From positions 2,108,001 through 2,172,000 of the forward strand of contig NZ_JARUND010000001.1 of NCBI RefSeq assembly GCF_036898825.1: 64,000 nt of DNA. Direction: 5' to 3'. The notes under the pieces were generated by a model. It made no database searches. It saw only the letters and a list, made by a program, of their open reading frames with translations, and was not told where the DNA came from. Position 1 is the stretch's first letter. Every line of letters starts with the position of its first letter. The DNA is from Streptomyces sp. B21-083. Lineage in GTDB: Bacteria; Actinomycetota; Actinomycetes; Streptomycetales; Streptomycetaceae. Position numbers and translations under genes: made by a program. Below, piece after piece: positions 26,726 through 35,703 of the stretch.

Positions 26726-27544
26726 GTGGTCATCCCCGTGCATGACGTGAACCCCGCAAGTCGCACCCCTTGGGTCACGTACGCGCTGATCGCCGCCAAC
26801 GTCCTCGTGTTCCTCTCCATGCCCGGAACTGCGGGCTCGGTGACAGGCGAGAGGGGCCTGGCACAGTTGTGCCATCTCCATGCCTTCCTGGACCACTACG
26901 CCGCTGTCCCCCAGGAACTGATCCACCATCAGCTGCCGCGCCTCGTCCCGACGGGCGAGGTCGGGATCGGCACCGGGGGGCGTGGCTGTGTGATCGGCCC
27001 GCCCGGCTACGACAAGTCCCCCGCGCTGTCCGTGTTCACGGGGATGTTCCTGCACGGCGGCTGGCTGCACCTGCTGGGCAACATGCTGTTCCTGCTGATC
27101 TTCGGAAACAACATCGAGGACCGCATGGGGCACATCCGCTTCGCGCTCTTCTACGTCGTCTGCGGGTACGCGGCGTCCTACGGATTCGCCCTGGCGAACT
27201 CCGATTCGAGCGACCCCCTGATCGGCGCCTCCGGGGCCATCGCCGGTGTCCTGGGCGCCTATCTGGTGCTGTATCCGAAGGCCCGGGTGTGGGTCCTCGT
27301 ACCCTTCCTGGTCTTCCTCCCGCTGCGGCTGCCGGCCTGGCTGGTGCTGGGCTTCTGGTTCGCGTTGCAGGCGGCGTACTCGTCCGGCGAGGGCGTCACC
27401 GAGGCCGGCACCGTCGCGTACGCCGCCCATGTCGTCGGATTCCTCGCGGGCATGCTGCTCGCCTGGCCGCTCCGGGCGGGCACCCCGCAGCCGCCGGAAC
27501 CACGCGGCCTGCTGTGGGGCAGGCGGGCACGGCCGGGCCAGTAG
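26726..27544 (+). CDS. Rhomboid-family intramembrane serine protease
   Basis: Six-helix intramembrane serine protease of 272 residues. The catalytic Ser lies in LIGASGAIAGVLGAYL (GASGA) and the catalytic His in YAAHVVGFLAGMLLAW. The conserved loop HGGWLHLLGNMLFLLIFGNNIEDRMG precedes them. The first membrane helix is WVTYALIAANVLVFLSM. A basic, Pro-rich cytoplasmic tail ends the protein. The start is GTG 26726; later starts would truncate the first helix. This is the last core gene before the biosynthetic region, and a 27-bp direct repeat covers its stop codon. Confidence 0.9.
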   Translation: MVIPVHDVNPASRTPWVTYALIAANVLVFLSMPGTAGSVTGERGLAQLCHLHAFLDHYAAVPQELIHHQLPRLVPTGEVGIGTGGRGCVIGPPGYDKSPALSVFTGMFLHGGWLHLLGNMLFLLIFGNNIEDRMGHIRFALFYVVCGYAASYGFALANSDSSDPLIGASGAIAGVLGAYLVLYPKARVWVLVPFLVFLPLRLPAWLVLGFWFALQAAYSSGEGVTEAGTVAYAAHVVGFLAGMLLAWPLRAGTPQPPEPRGLLWGRRARPGQ

Positions 27545-27557
27545 GGACAGCGGGGCC
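27531..27557 (+). repeat. 27-bp direct repeat, copy 1 (over rhomboid stop codon)
   Basis: GGCCGGGCCAGTAGGGACAG followed by CGGGGCC recurs with a single mismatch at 27623-27649. Copy 1 contains the last codons and stop of the rhomboid gene; copy 2 lies in the spacer before the P450 gene. The pair marks the boundary between core genes and the biosynthetic region. Confidence 0.6.
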
Positions 27558-27622
27558 CGGCCGAGGCAAGGCAAGACCGCGAAGGCTGCAGGCCACACGG
27601 CAGGGTGATATGGCAGAGGTGT

Positions 27623-27649
27623 GGCCGGGCCAGCAGGGACAGCGGGGCC
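27623..27649 (+). repeat. 27-bp direct repeat, copy 2
   Basis: Second copy of the repeat at 27531-27557, 26 of 27 positions identical, 65 bp after the first. It looks like local duplication or slippage at the core/accessory junction. Confidence 0.6.
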
Positions 27650-27780
27650 TCAGGGCCCTCCCGGACGGGGAGCCCTCGGGAGAGCCGGGAACGGCCCGAC
27701 GCCGGGGTGGCAGAGATCGCCCGGCTGCCCGGGCTGCCGGTTCCAGCCCGGGGTCCTCAGCGTCGATGCCGTCGGAGACG

Positions 27781-29076
27781 TCAGTTCCGCAGGGCCAACG
27801 GGTCGTCCAGGTTGCCGGATTCCCGTCCCCACTGCCGCACCCGCAACTCGCTCAACGCCCGCAGCGGAAACACCGGCCGGTGATGTGGCGGGAGCCCTGG
27901 TACCAGAGTCAGATCAGGCATCCTGGTGGCGACGGCCTGTATCGCGATCTCCAGTTCCGCGCGGGCGAATCCCGCTCCGAGGCAGAAATGGATGCCGTGC
28001 CCGAACGCGAGATGCGTGGCAGACCCTCTGCCGGGACTGAACGCGGCCGGACACGCGTGAGCGCGACTGTCCCGGCCGGCCGCTCCGTACAGCAGGAGGA
28101 GCCGGCTCCCCTGGGCCAGGTGGACGCCGCCGACCTCTACGTCACGGACCGCGGTCCGGTACATGCCCGCCAGCGGACTGTCGAACCGCAACCCCTCCTC
28201 GACGAGGTCCCGTGGGGCGATCGTCCCGTCGACTACCTCGGCCCAGCCGCCGGGTGACCGAAGCTGCTGGAAGAGGATCGTGCCGAGCGCCTCGGCACAG
28301 GTCATGTGACCCGCGAAGATCAGTGTGGGGACCTGGACGGAGACCTGGTCGGCGGTGAGCGTGTGGCCCGCCTTGCCCTCGTGGAGCAACTCGCTGATCA
28401 GGTCGTCCTGCGGTGAGGCCAGCCGCTCCCGCACGAGTGAACGGGCGAACGCCCCGAACTCCATCAGCCCACGGGCGTGTTCACGCAGCTGGTCAGGATC
28501 GGTGTCGGCCCGCAACATCATGAGTTCGATGCGTTGCTCGGACCACGTGCGGCAGCGGGCGAGGTACTCGTCCGGGATCCCGAGGCGCCGGCAGATCACC
28601 TCAAGGGAGTACGGAACGGCGAACGCCGAGATGAAGTCGAACTCCGCCGCGACCGCGACCCGCTCGACGAGGTCGGCGGCGATCGTACGGATCGTGGGTT
28701 CGAACGCTCTGACCCTGGCCGGCGTGAAGCCGGCGTTGAGCACTTCCCTGATCCTGGCGTGCTCAGGAGGGTCGAGTGAGCCGACGGCCACAGCACCGGC
28801 GCCGCGCCAGGTGCGGAACATCCGGCTCACGTCCTCGGGCAGCTCCACCGCGGGGCGGGGATTGTGGTCGCGTGCCGAGAAGCTTCGGTCGTCCCGCAGC
28901 ACGGCGACCATGTCCTCGCGCCGGGTGACGCACCAGGCGTCGAGCAGAGGAGCGTAGAACACCGGCTCCGCGTCTCCGACGTCGGCCAGGAACGAGTACG
29001 GGTCGTCGCGATGTGCGCCATACGGGTCGAACGGCCTACCTTCGTGCAACTGCTCGGAATCGGCCGATATAGCCAT
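27781..29076 (-). CDS. Cytochrome P450 (unusual I-helix), benzastatin-type arm
   Basis: Bacterial class I P450 of 431 residues. ATG 29076 is preferred because GAGAGGTG precedes it and the product begins MAISADSEQL; upstream sequence is the conserved promoter module. Haem loop FGHGIHFCLG with ligand Cys 365, ExxR (EEGLR) near 294-297 and the C-helix PPEHARIRE are normal. The I-helix reads AGHMT at 255-259: the Thr is kept but the usual acidic residue before it is Met. In the benzastatin pathway one P450 makes the N-heterocycle from an N-acyloxy-aniline and another hydroxylates the terpene; this one could be either. Divergent from the prenyl synthase gene. Confidence 0.88.
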   Translation of the reverse strand: MAISADSEQLHEGRPFDPYGAHRDDPYSFLADVGDAEPVFYAPLLDAWCVTRREDMVAVLRDDRSFSARDHNPRPAVELPEDVSRMFRTWRGAGAVAVGSLDPPEHARIREVLNAGFTPARVRAFEPTIRTIAADLVERVAVAAEFDFISAFAVPYSLEVICRRLGIPDEYLARCRTWSEQRIELMMLRADTDPDQLREHARGLMEFGAFARSLVRERLASPQDDLISELLHEGKAGHTLTADQVSVQVPTLIFAGHMTCAEALGTILFQQLRSPGGWAEVVDGTIAPRDLVEEGLRFDSPLAGMYRTAVRDVEVGGVHLAQGSRLLLLYGAAGRDSRAHACPAAFSPGRGSATHLAFGHGIHFCLGAGFARAELEIAIQAVATRMPDLTLVPGLPPHHRPVFPLRALSELRVRQWGRESGNLDDPLALRN

Positions 29077-29108
29077 TTCACCTCTCAAGCTTTCAGCATC
29101 CGCGCCGG

Positions 29109-29333
29109 CCAGTGGAAACCGAGCCGTTCTCGGACAGGTATTTATCTGCCGTTGAATGCACGGCCTAATAGCCGGACTTGAAAACGGCCTTGCTGCCGCC
29201 CAGCAGTCACTGCCATTCCACAGGATAGTCCAGCCCCGACCCCACGCCGTTTTCTTTGGGGTTTTTCCTAAAGTCGAACACGATCTCGCAGCGCCGTTGA
29301 CACGACAGGAGAGGTCGTTCAGGATGGCGGTCG
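29109..29333 (+). promoter_or_regulatory. Duplicated divergent promoter module, copy 1
   Basis: This ~220-bp stretch aligns base for base with 60852-61066. Shared blocks include GAAACCGAG, TAATAGCC.GACT.GAA.ACGGC, CCACGCCGT and the 20-mer CTTTGGGGTTTTTCCTAAAG (29254-29273, an imperfect palindrome). A -35-like TTGACA at 29297 and AGGATG at 29321, 18 bases apart, follow. It sits between the minus-strand P450 and the plus-strand prenyl synthase, which begins ~135 bp after the -10-like element. The rest of the 384-bp gap shows no ORF I would trust. Confidence 0.75.
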
Positions 29334-29460
29334 GAACGATCACGCAAATTCCGGGGAATATCCAATGGGGTGCTGATTTTCCGGTGGTTCAATTCGCGAA
29401 ACACCAAGTGCGCAGGTCTGAGCAGGAATCGGGACGGCCTGCGACCGGAGGGGAATCCCG

Positions 29461-30498
29461 ATGAACACACTCGACACCTCGTCGCCCGGGCTCCGAGCCA
29501 TTCTGTCGCCGGGGACGGTGCGGTCCACGGTATTGCCCGTCATGCGGGAGCGGACTTCCGCGCTGGAACCGACCCTGGCCCGGATCTGCTCCTACCACCT
29601 CGGCTTCGTCGACGGACACGGTGACCCCAGCGCTGCGGGGGGCGGCAAGCTGACCCGCGCCGCCCTCATGGTGGCGGCGGCTGATGGGGTCGGCCTGCGG
29701 CCACAGGACGTGCGGTCCCAGGCGGCGGCAGTGGAGTTGCTGCACAACGCGACCCTGATCCACGACGACATCATCGACGCGGACGAGCTGCGTCGCGGAC
29801 GCCCGGCCGCCTGGAAGGTGTTCGGCACCAGTCTGGCCATCCTGGCCGGGGACGCGTTGCAGACCCTTGGGCTGCGGATGGTCGTCGACGACCCCGGACC
29901 CGGCCGTGCGGAGATCTCCAGCGCGTTCGCCGAAGCCCTCGGTCTGGTTCTCGCGGGCCAGGCTCGCGAACTCACCACCCGGCTGGATTCGGGCACCGGC
30001 ATCGCGGAGTACGACCGAATCGTGGAGGAGAAAACGTCCGCGCTGCTGGAGTGCGCACTGGTGACGCCCGCACTGCGGGCGGGCAGACCGGAGCACATCC
30101 TGACCGCCCTGCACAGGGCGGGCAGGCATCTGGGCCTGGCTTTTCAGATCCTCAACGACGTCGAGGACATCTGGGGCGACCCCGCGGTGACCGGCAAGCC
30201 CGTCCGGAGCGACATCCTGCGGCGCAACCCGTCTCTTCCGGTGCTGGTGGCCCTGTCCGCCGACAGCCCGGCCGGCGAGCGCCTGCGCCGGCTGTGGCAC
30301 TCCGACGGCACCACGGTGGCGCACCTGCGGGAGATGGCCGACCTCACCGAGGAGGCCGGCGGCCGGCACATGGCCGAGCAACTGTCCCGCAGCCATCTGG
30401 ACTCGGCCCTGGAGCACCTCGGACGAGCCGAGCTGTCCCCGGCCGCGGCCACCGAACTGACCGTCCTGTTCGACCGCATCGTCAATCGCACGGCATGA
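29461..30498 (+). CDS. Short-chain polyprenyl diphosphate synthase (probable GPP synthase)
   Basis: Makes an allylic prenyl diphosphate, most likely geranyl diphosphate for the UbiA enzyme two genes downstream. The 345-residue trans-prenyltransferase has the first Asp-rich motif LIHDDIIDAD (D102, D103, D106). The second reads FQILNDVEDIWGD, i.e. NDxxD (N232, D233, D236) where DDxxD is usual. The Lys/Arg segment GGGKLTRAAL and the later Lys-Thr (EEKTSAL) are present. Chain length cannot be read safely from the residues before the first motif. It is the first plus-strand gene after the shared promoter module. Confidence 0.88.
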   Translation: MNTLDTSSPGLRAILSPGTVRSTVLPVMRERTSALEPTLARICSYHLGFVDGHGDPSAAGGGKLTRAALMVAAADGVGLRPQDVRSQAAAVELLHNATLIHDDIIDADELRRGRPAAWKVFGTSLAILAGDALQTLGLRMVVDDPGPGRAEISSAFAEALGLVLAGQARELTTRLDSGTGIAEYDRIVEEKTSALLECALVTPALRAGRPEHILTALHRAGRHLGLAFQILNDVEDIWGDPAVTGKPVRSDILRRNPSLPVLVALSADSPAGERLRRLWHSDGTTVAHLREMADLTEEAGGRHMAEQLSRSHLDSALEHLGRAELSPAAATELTVLFDRIVNRTA

Positions 30499-30642
30499 CC
30501 CTCGACTCCCGACAGGGACGGCATCCGGAGCGGAGTACATGATCATGCACCGCGTGACCAGGACCCGGGACCGACGGGCTCCAGTACATCGTGATCGTCA
30601 TCGACAAGGTGGTCCGAACCTCGATTCCGGCGGAGGCCGTCA

Positions 30643-31812
30643 GTGAGTACCCCAGCTCAACTGCCTTTCGAACAGACGAATGTGCTGCGACTCGCGCCAG
30701 GGCTGCGGACGCTCCAGGCCCAGGGCACGGTCCATCGGGTTCGTACCGCCGAGGGCCTCGATGCGTGGTTGGTCACCGGTCACAGCCAGGTGGCGCAGTT
30801 GCTCGACGACGACCGGCTCAGCCGCTCCCATCCCGATCCGGAGGCCGCGAAGGACGGCGGGGCGGCGCTTCTGGCCGGCCTGCTGGGTGGCTTCGCCACC
30901 GACCACGCTCGGTTGCGCGCCTTGCTGGAGCCGCACTTCTCACCCGAGCGGATGCTGGCGCTGCGGCCCTACGTCGAAAAGGTGACCGGGCGGCTCCTGG
31001 ACGGACTGGCCGAGCGGAAGCCGCCGGTGGACCTGCGCCAGGCGTTGGCGCTGTCGCTGCCGATTCAGGTGATGTGCGAGTGGTTGGGCGTGCCCCAGGA
31101 GGACAAGGACCAGTTCGGCAGCTGGACCCAGGACGCCGCCAACGTCGGTGACCCGGTCAGGTCCAAGCAGGGACTGGGCGGGTTGTTCGGCTACTGCCGG
31201 CAACTCGTCGCTGACAAGCGGCAGAATCCGGGCGATGACGTGATCTCCAGGATCTGCGCGACCGAGGGGATCGACGACAACGAGGTCATCGGGCTGACGG
31301 CGTTGCTGCTGTTCGGTGGTTATGAGACCACGGTGGCCCGGATCGGCACCTGTGTGTTGCTGTTGTTGTCCGACCCCGAGCAGTGGCAGGCGTTGCTGGA
31401 CGACCCGGGCCTCGTCCCCGGCGCGGTCGAGGAAACCCTGCGGCGGTCGATGCCCAACCCGCACAACGGCGGCATGCCCCGTTATGCGGTGACGGACTTC
31501 GAGATCGGCGGGGTCACCATCCGGACCGGCGACTTCGTGCTGCTGAACATCATCGCGGCCAACCATGACGAGGCGGTCTTCGTCGGCCCCGGTCGCGTCG
31601 ACGTCACGCGCGACACCTCGGGCAGCCTCGCGTTCGGGTACGGCGCGCACCACTGCGTGGGTGCGGCGCTGGCGCGGATGCAGCTGCAGGTGGTGCTCAC
31701 CCAGCTCGTCGCGCGATTCCCGACCATGCGTCCGGCTGTCGGTGTGGAGGAGCTGAGGCTGCGCCACGACACGCTGATCGGCGGGTTGGTCCAACTTCCG
31801 GTGACCTGGTGA
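30643..31812 (+). CDS. Cytochrome P450 (canonical I-helix), benzastatin-type arm
   Basis: A 389-residue class I P450, start GTG 30643 after CGGAGG. All landmarks are normal: I-helix GGYETT (E228, T229), ExxR (E264-R267), C-helix TDHARLRAL and haem loop FGYGAHHCVG with Cys 338. It therefore looks like a standard O2-activating hydroxylase, or an enzyme derived from one. It is coupled to the UbiA gene, which starts 11 bases after its stop. By analogy with the benzastatin cluster, one of the two P450s performs nitrogen-carbon ring closure and the other terpene hydroxylation; assigning which is which is not possible here. Confidence 0.9.
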   Translation: MSTPAQLPFEQTNVLRLAPGLRTLQAQGTVHRVRTAEGLDAWLVTGHSQVAQLLDDDRLSRSHPDPEAAKDGGAALLAGLLGGFATDHARLRALLEPHFSPERMLALRPYVEKVTGRLLDGLAERKPPVDLRQALALSLPIQVMCEWLGVPQEDKDQFGSWTQDAANVGDPVRSKQGLGGLFGYCRQLVADKRQNPGDDVISRICATEGIDDNEVIGLTALLLFGGYETTVARIGTCVLLLLSDPEQWQALLDDPGLVPGAVEETLRRSMPNPHNGGMPRYAVTDFEIGGVTIRTGDFVLLNIIAANHDEAVFVGPGRVDVTRDTSGSLAFGYGAHHCVGAALARMQLQVVLTQLVARFPTMRPAVGVEELRLRHDTLIGGLVQLPVTW

Positions 31813-31823
31813 GGGGGATCCCG

Positions 31824-32720
31824 ATGCTGCACAAGATATCTGTGGGCGCGGTCACGAAGAGCCCGGATTCAGTCCGCGCGTATCTCCTTCTGATGCGACT
31901 GGACAGGCCCACGGGGTACGTGCTCTACCTGCTTCCCGGTCTGTGGGCCGTCTTCCTCGCCTCCGGGCGACGACCGGACCTGCTGACGGTGGTGGTGGTC
32001 GCTGTCGCCGCGGTGCTGGTGCGCGGCGCGGCGTGCGCGGTCAACGACGTGGTCGACAAGGACGTCGACGCCCGAGTCGCCCGCACCGTCTCGCGTCCTG
32101 TCGCGTCGGGCACGATCAGCGTCGGGAACGCACTCCTGTTCGCCGCCGCGCAGGCCGTGGTCGCACTGCTGGTCCTGGCGGTGGCGAACGTGGAGACAGC
32201 ACTGGTCGTCGGGGCGTCGTACCCGTTGATCGTCGCGTACCCCTATATGAAGCGCGTCTTCTTCTGGCCCTCGGCGTTCCTGGCGTTGGTGATGAGCGTC
32301 TATGTGCTGATCGGCTGGACGTCGGTGACCGGGAGCGCCGACTATCCGCTCGCGGTGTTCGGCCTGTACGCCTGCGGGGCCTTCTGGACCCTGATTCACG
32401 ACGCGATCTACTCCCATCAGGACAAGGAATACGACCGGAAAATCGGTGTCAGGTCTTCCGCCCTGCTGTTCGGCAGGGCCACCAAGGCGTGGCTGGCGGT
32501 TTTCATCGTGCTCAGCGTCAGTGGCGCGTTGTGGGCCGGTTCCCGGACGGCGATGGGGCCGGCGTTCTATCCGATCGTCGTGTTCGCGGGAGTTTTCCTC
32601 TCCTATCAGGTCGTACGCGTGGACCTGGACGATCCGAAATCGTGCTGGGACACCTTTGTCGCCAACAGTTTCTACGGCTGGATCATTCTCGCGGCAGTGA
32701 TCGCCGGGCAGTTCACATGA
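31824..32720 (+). CDS. UbiA-family aromatic prenyltransferase (probable PABA geranyltransferase)
   Basis: Integral membrane prenyltransferase of 298 residues that attaches a prenyl group to an aromatic acid. It resembles 4-hydroxybenzoate prenyltransferases: the first Mg-diphosphate motif NDVVDKDVDARVARTVSRP (residues 74-92) and the second DAIYSHQDKEYDRKIGVRS (192-210) are intact. About eight or nine hydrophobic helices are evident. ATG 31824 follows AGGGGG; a GTG at 31809 overlaps the P450 stop. With PABA-forming genes downstream and a prenyl synthase upstream, p-aminobenzoate and a C10 donor are the likely substrates. This is inference. Confidence 0.9.
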   Translation: MLHKISVGAVTKSPDSVRAYLLLMRLDRPTGYVLYLLPGLWAVFLASGRRPDLLTVVVVAVAAVLVRGAACAVNDVVDKDVDARVARTVSRPVASGTISVGNALLFAAAQAVVALLVLAVANVETALVVGASYPLIVAYPYMKRVFFWPSAFLALVMSVYVLIGWTSVTGSADYPLAVFGLYACGAFWTLIHDAIYSHQDKEYDRKIGVRSSALLFGRATKAWLAVFIVLSVSGALWAGSRTAMGPAFYPIVVFAGVFLSYQVVRVDLDDPKSCWDTFVANSFYGWIILAAVIAGQFT

Positions 32721-32734
32721 GAGGTGGACCACGT

Positions 32735-33565
32735 GTGACTGATTCGATGTGGCAAGGGAATGACGTCGACCTGGACGCCTATCTGTCCCGCGTGGGACAC
32801 CAGGCCGCCGTGGCCCCGGATCTCGCCACGCTACGGGGCCTGCACGCCGCCCACGTCGACGCGATCGCCTTCGAGAACCTCGACGCGGTGCTCGGGCGGC
32901 CGACGGTGCCGTTGGACCTGGACAGCGTCCAGGAGAAGCTCGTGCGACACGGCCGTGGCGGCTGGTGCCTGGAACAGGTCGTGCTGATGGCGGCCGTGCT
33001 GGACCGCATCGGGTTCACGTTCACGGCGTTCGCCGGCAGGACGCGGATCCGCACCGGGAGCAGGTTCGGGCCGGCCCTGCATGTGGCCCTGTGCGTGGAG
33101 TTCGACGGCGAACGCTGGCTCTTCGACGTGAGTTTCGGTGCGTACGGACCGCACGCGCCGATCCGCCTCGCCGAGAACTCGCGGCTGGAGGGCGACTGGC
33201 CCTTCGACCTGGTGCGGGAACCGAATGGTGAACAGGTGCTGCGGTTCCTGCGACCCGAGGGTCCGGCGGAGCTCTACGGATTCACCACCGACGCGCGCTA
33301 TCCGTCGGACTTCGAGATCCTCAACCACTTCTGCCTGACCCACCCTCGCTCACCGTTCAACCGCCAGATGGTCCTGCAGCGCACACAGGCCGGAGTGCGG
33401 CACCTCCTCGTCGGCACCACTCTCACGGAAATACGTCCCGGGGAGCCGGCGACCTCCCGGGAACTCGACAAGGACGAGGCGCTTTCCGCTCCCGAGGAGA
33501 TCTTCGGGATCACCTTGGAACCGGGTGATTTCCAGGCGCTCTGGAAAACCTTGGACGGTCCGTGA
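32735..33565 (+). CDS. Arylamine N-acetyltransferase family protein
   Basis: Acyltransferase of the NAT family, 276 residues. The Cys-His-Asp triad is complete: Cys 78 in GRGGWCLE, His 116 in PALHVALC and Asp 131 in LFDVSFG. In the benzastatin pathway a NAT homologue acetylates the N-hydroxyl of the prenylated aminobenzoate, creating the leaving group for P450 ring closure. GTG 32735 follows GAGAGGTGG; an ATG at 32717 overlapping the UbiA stop adds six residues and is also possible. Its stop overlaps the PabAB start (TGATG). Confidence 0.9.
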   Translation: MTDSMWQGNDVDLDAYLSRVGHQAAVAPDLATLRGLHAAHVDAIAFENLDAVLGRPTVPLDLDSVQEKLVRHGRGGWCLEQVVLMAAVLDRIGFTFTAFAGRTRIRTGSRFGPALHVALCVEFDGERWLFDVSFGAYGPHAPIRLAENSRLEGDWPFDLVREPNGEQVLRFLRPEGPAELYGFTTDARYPSDFEILNHFCLTHPRSPFNRQMVLQRTQAGVRHLLVGTTLTEIRPGEPATSRELDKDEALSAPEEIFGITLEPGDFQALWKTLDGP

Positions 33566-35703
33566 TGCGTACCTTGCTGCTGGACAACTACGACTCGTAC
33601 ACCTTCAACCTCTACCAGTTGATCGCCGACATCAACGGCCGGGAACCGGTCGTCATGGTCAACGACGATCCGATGTTGACCAGTCTGCGGCTGGAGGACT
33701 TCGACAACATCGTCGTCTCGCCCGGCCCCGGACGGCCGCAGCACGCCCGCGACGTCGGCCTTCTCGGCGATCTGCTGCGCCGCGCCACGCTGCCCGTGCT
33801 GGGCGTCTGCTTCGGCCATCAGATGATCGGGCACCTGACCGGAGCCTCGGTGGCCGCCGCGCCCGAACCGAGACACGGGCACCTCGCCAAGGTCTCCCAC
33901 GACGGAGATCCGCTGTTCGCCGGAATTCCGCGTGAGTTCGTCGCGGTCCGCTACCACTCGCTGTGCGTGCGGGAGCCGCTGCCCGAGGAACTCATAGCCA
34001 CCGCGTGGGCGGACGACGGTGTGCTCATGGCGCTGCGTCACCGCGATCTGCCGCAGTGGGGCGTGCAGTTCCACCCCGAGTCGATCGCTTCCCAGTACGG
34101 GCGTGAGATCCTGCGGAACTTCGCCGAACTGACCCGCCGGGCGCAGTACGGGCGACGTCCGTCCACCACCATCATCGAAACCGACACCGACGCCTACACC
34201 CAGACCCGGACCCACGCCCACGCCGCCCTGTCCGACGACCCGGCCGGCGCCGTCGAGGAACTGAGGATCATCAGCGCGGTCGTGCCGACCGCCGCCGATT
34301 CCGAGGCCGTTTTCCTCAACCTCTTCGACAACACCCCGTACTGCTTCTGGCTGGACAGCAGCCGGGTGGAGGAGGGCCTGTCCCGGTTCTCGTTCCTCGG
34401 CGACACGTCGGGTCCGCTCAGCGAGGTCCTGACCTACCGGACCGGCGGCGGGGCGGTGGAAGTGAGGGACGTGAACGGCGTCCACAGAGCCACCGGCAGC
34501 GTGTTCGACGTTCTGGAGCAGCGGCTGCGCGAACGGCGTATCCCCGACTCCGATCTGCCGTTCGACCTGACCGGCGGCTACGTCGGCTACTTCGGCTACG
34601 AGCTCAAGGCCGAGTGCGGGGCCACGGTCCGCCACACCGCCGAAACGCCGGACGCCGTCTGGATGTTCGCCGACCGTGTCATCGCGATCGACCACCAGGA
34701 GGGACTGACCTATCTGGTGGCCGTCCACGACGAGGAGACCCGGCGCGACGCGCAGGAGTGGGTGGAACGGACGTCCACGCTCCTGAGGGGCCTGGGTTCG
34801 GCCGACGCCGAGCCGCCGGGCGGACCTGTCACCGGCCCGCCTCCGAACGCCGAGGAGTACCTCAGCCGCGGCCGCGACCAGTACCTGGCGGACATCACGG
34901 AGTGCGGGCGGCAGCTCAACCAGGGCGAGAGCTACGAGATCTGTCTGACCAACAAGTTGCACATGCCGTTCCACGACGACGACACGTCCTTCTACCTGAG
35001 GCTGCGCCGGGCGAACCCGGCACCGTACGCCGCGCTCCTGCGTCTCGGCGACGTCACGGTGTTCAGCTCCTCGCCGGAGCGGTTCCTGCGTATCGAGAGA
35101 GACCGCACGGTCACCAGCAAGCCGATCAAGGGCACAGCCCCTCGCGACGCCGACCCGGTGCGCGACGCCGAACTGGCCGCCACCCTCGCATCGAGCGCCA
35201 AGACGCAGGCCGAAAACCTGATGATCGTCGACCTGTTGCGCAACGACCTCGGCCGGGTGTGCGAGGTGGGCAGCATCGACGTCGACCCGTATCTGGCCGT
35301 CGAGAGCTACGAGACCGTGCACCAACTGGTCTCCACCGTTCATGGACGGCTCAATGACGGGGTCAGCGCGATGGAATGCGCCCGGCAGTGCTTCCCGGGC
35401 GGGTCGATGACCGGGGCGCCGAAGCTGCGCACCATGGAGATCATCGACCGCTTGGAGACGGAGGCGCGGGGTGTCTACTCCGGCGCCCTCGGCTACTTCG
35501 GCCTCTCCGGCGGTACGGATCTGAACATCGTGATCCGCACCGCGGTCCGCGTCGGTGACCGGTTGACCATCGGGGCCGGCGGGGCGATCGTGCTGGACTC
35601 CGACCCGCAGGAAGAGTACGAGGAGATGCTGCTCAAGGCGGCGGCGTCGCTCCGCGCCTGGCGTGCGCCGGCGGTGTCGGACGTGGGCGGCTCCCGCCGA
35701 TGA
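33565..35703 (+). CDS. pabAB: Fused aminodeoxychorismate synthase PabA-PabB
   Basis: Converts chorismate and glutamine to 4-amino-4-deoxychorismate for PABA. The 712-residue fusion has an N-terminal class I glutamine amidotransferase (nucleophile in LGVCFGHQMIG, His-Glu in VQFHPES) and a C-terminal chorismate-binding domain. The latter has SYEICLTNKL, PIKGTAPRDADPVRD (the PIKGT Lys of ADC synthases), AENLMIVDLLRNDLGRV, FPGGSMTGAPKLRTMEII and GTDLNIVIRTAV. Such fusions are typical of antibiotic PABA routes, while primary-metabolism copies are often split. The start overlaps the NAT stop, and the ADC lyase ATG overlaps this stop (ATGA). Confidence 0.95.
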   Translation: MRTLLLDNYDSYTFNLYQLIADINGREPVVMVNDDPMLTSLRLEDFDNIVVSPGPGRPQHARDVGLLGDLLRRATLPVLGVCFGHQMIGHLTGASVAAAPEPRHGHLAKVSHDGDPLFAGIPREFVAVRYHSLCVREPLPEELIATAWADDGVLMALRHRDLPQWGVQFHPESIASQYGREILRNFAELTRRAQYGRRPSTTIIETDTDAYTQTRTHAHAALSDDPAGAVEELRIISAVVPTAADSEAVFLNLFDNTPYCFWLDSSRVEEGLSRFSFLGDTSGPLSEVLTYRTGGGAVEVRDVNGVHRATGSVFDVLEQRLRERRIPDSDLPFDLTGGYVGYFGYELKAECGATVRHTAETPDAVWMFADRVIAIDHQEGLTYLVAVHDEETRRDAQEWVERTSTLLRGLGSADAEPPGGPVTGPPPNAEEYLSRGRDQYLADITECGRQLNQGESYEICLTNKLHMPFHDDDTSFYLRLRRANPAPYAALLRLGDVTVFSSSPERFLRIERDRTVTSKPIKGTAPRDADPVRDAELAATLASSAKTQAENLMIVDLLRNDLGRVCEVGSIDVDPYLAVESYETVHQLVSTVHGRLNDGVSAMECARQCFPGGSMTGAPKLRTMEIIDRLETEARGVYSGALGYFGLSGGTDLNIVIRTAVRVGDRLTIGAGGAIVLDSDPQEEYEEMLLKAAASLRAWRAPAVSDVGGSRR

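Noticed and set aside
26770..28257. 495-residue plus-strand frame spanning the rhomboid gene and the P450 3' end
   Set aside because: Overlaps two well-supported genes in other frames and has shadow-like composition.
31943..32734. Upstream part of a 540-residue frame joined to the N-acetyltransferase
   Set aside because: Runs out of frame through the UbiA gene; the NAT domain begins at a GTG with its own ribosome site, so no UbiA-NAT fusion exists.
32735..33565. Idea that the NAT joins PABA and the polyketide as an amide synthase
   Set aside because: NAT-family amide synthases exist in ansamycin pathways, but here the AurF-like, UbiA and P450 neighbours fit O-acetylation of an N-hydroxy aniline better; no sequence evidence for a hybrid.
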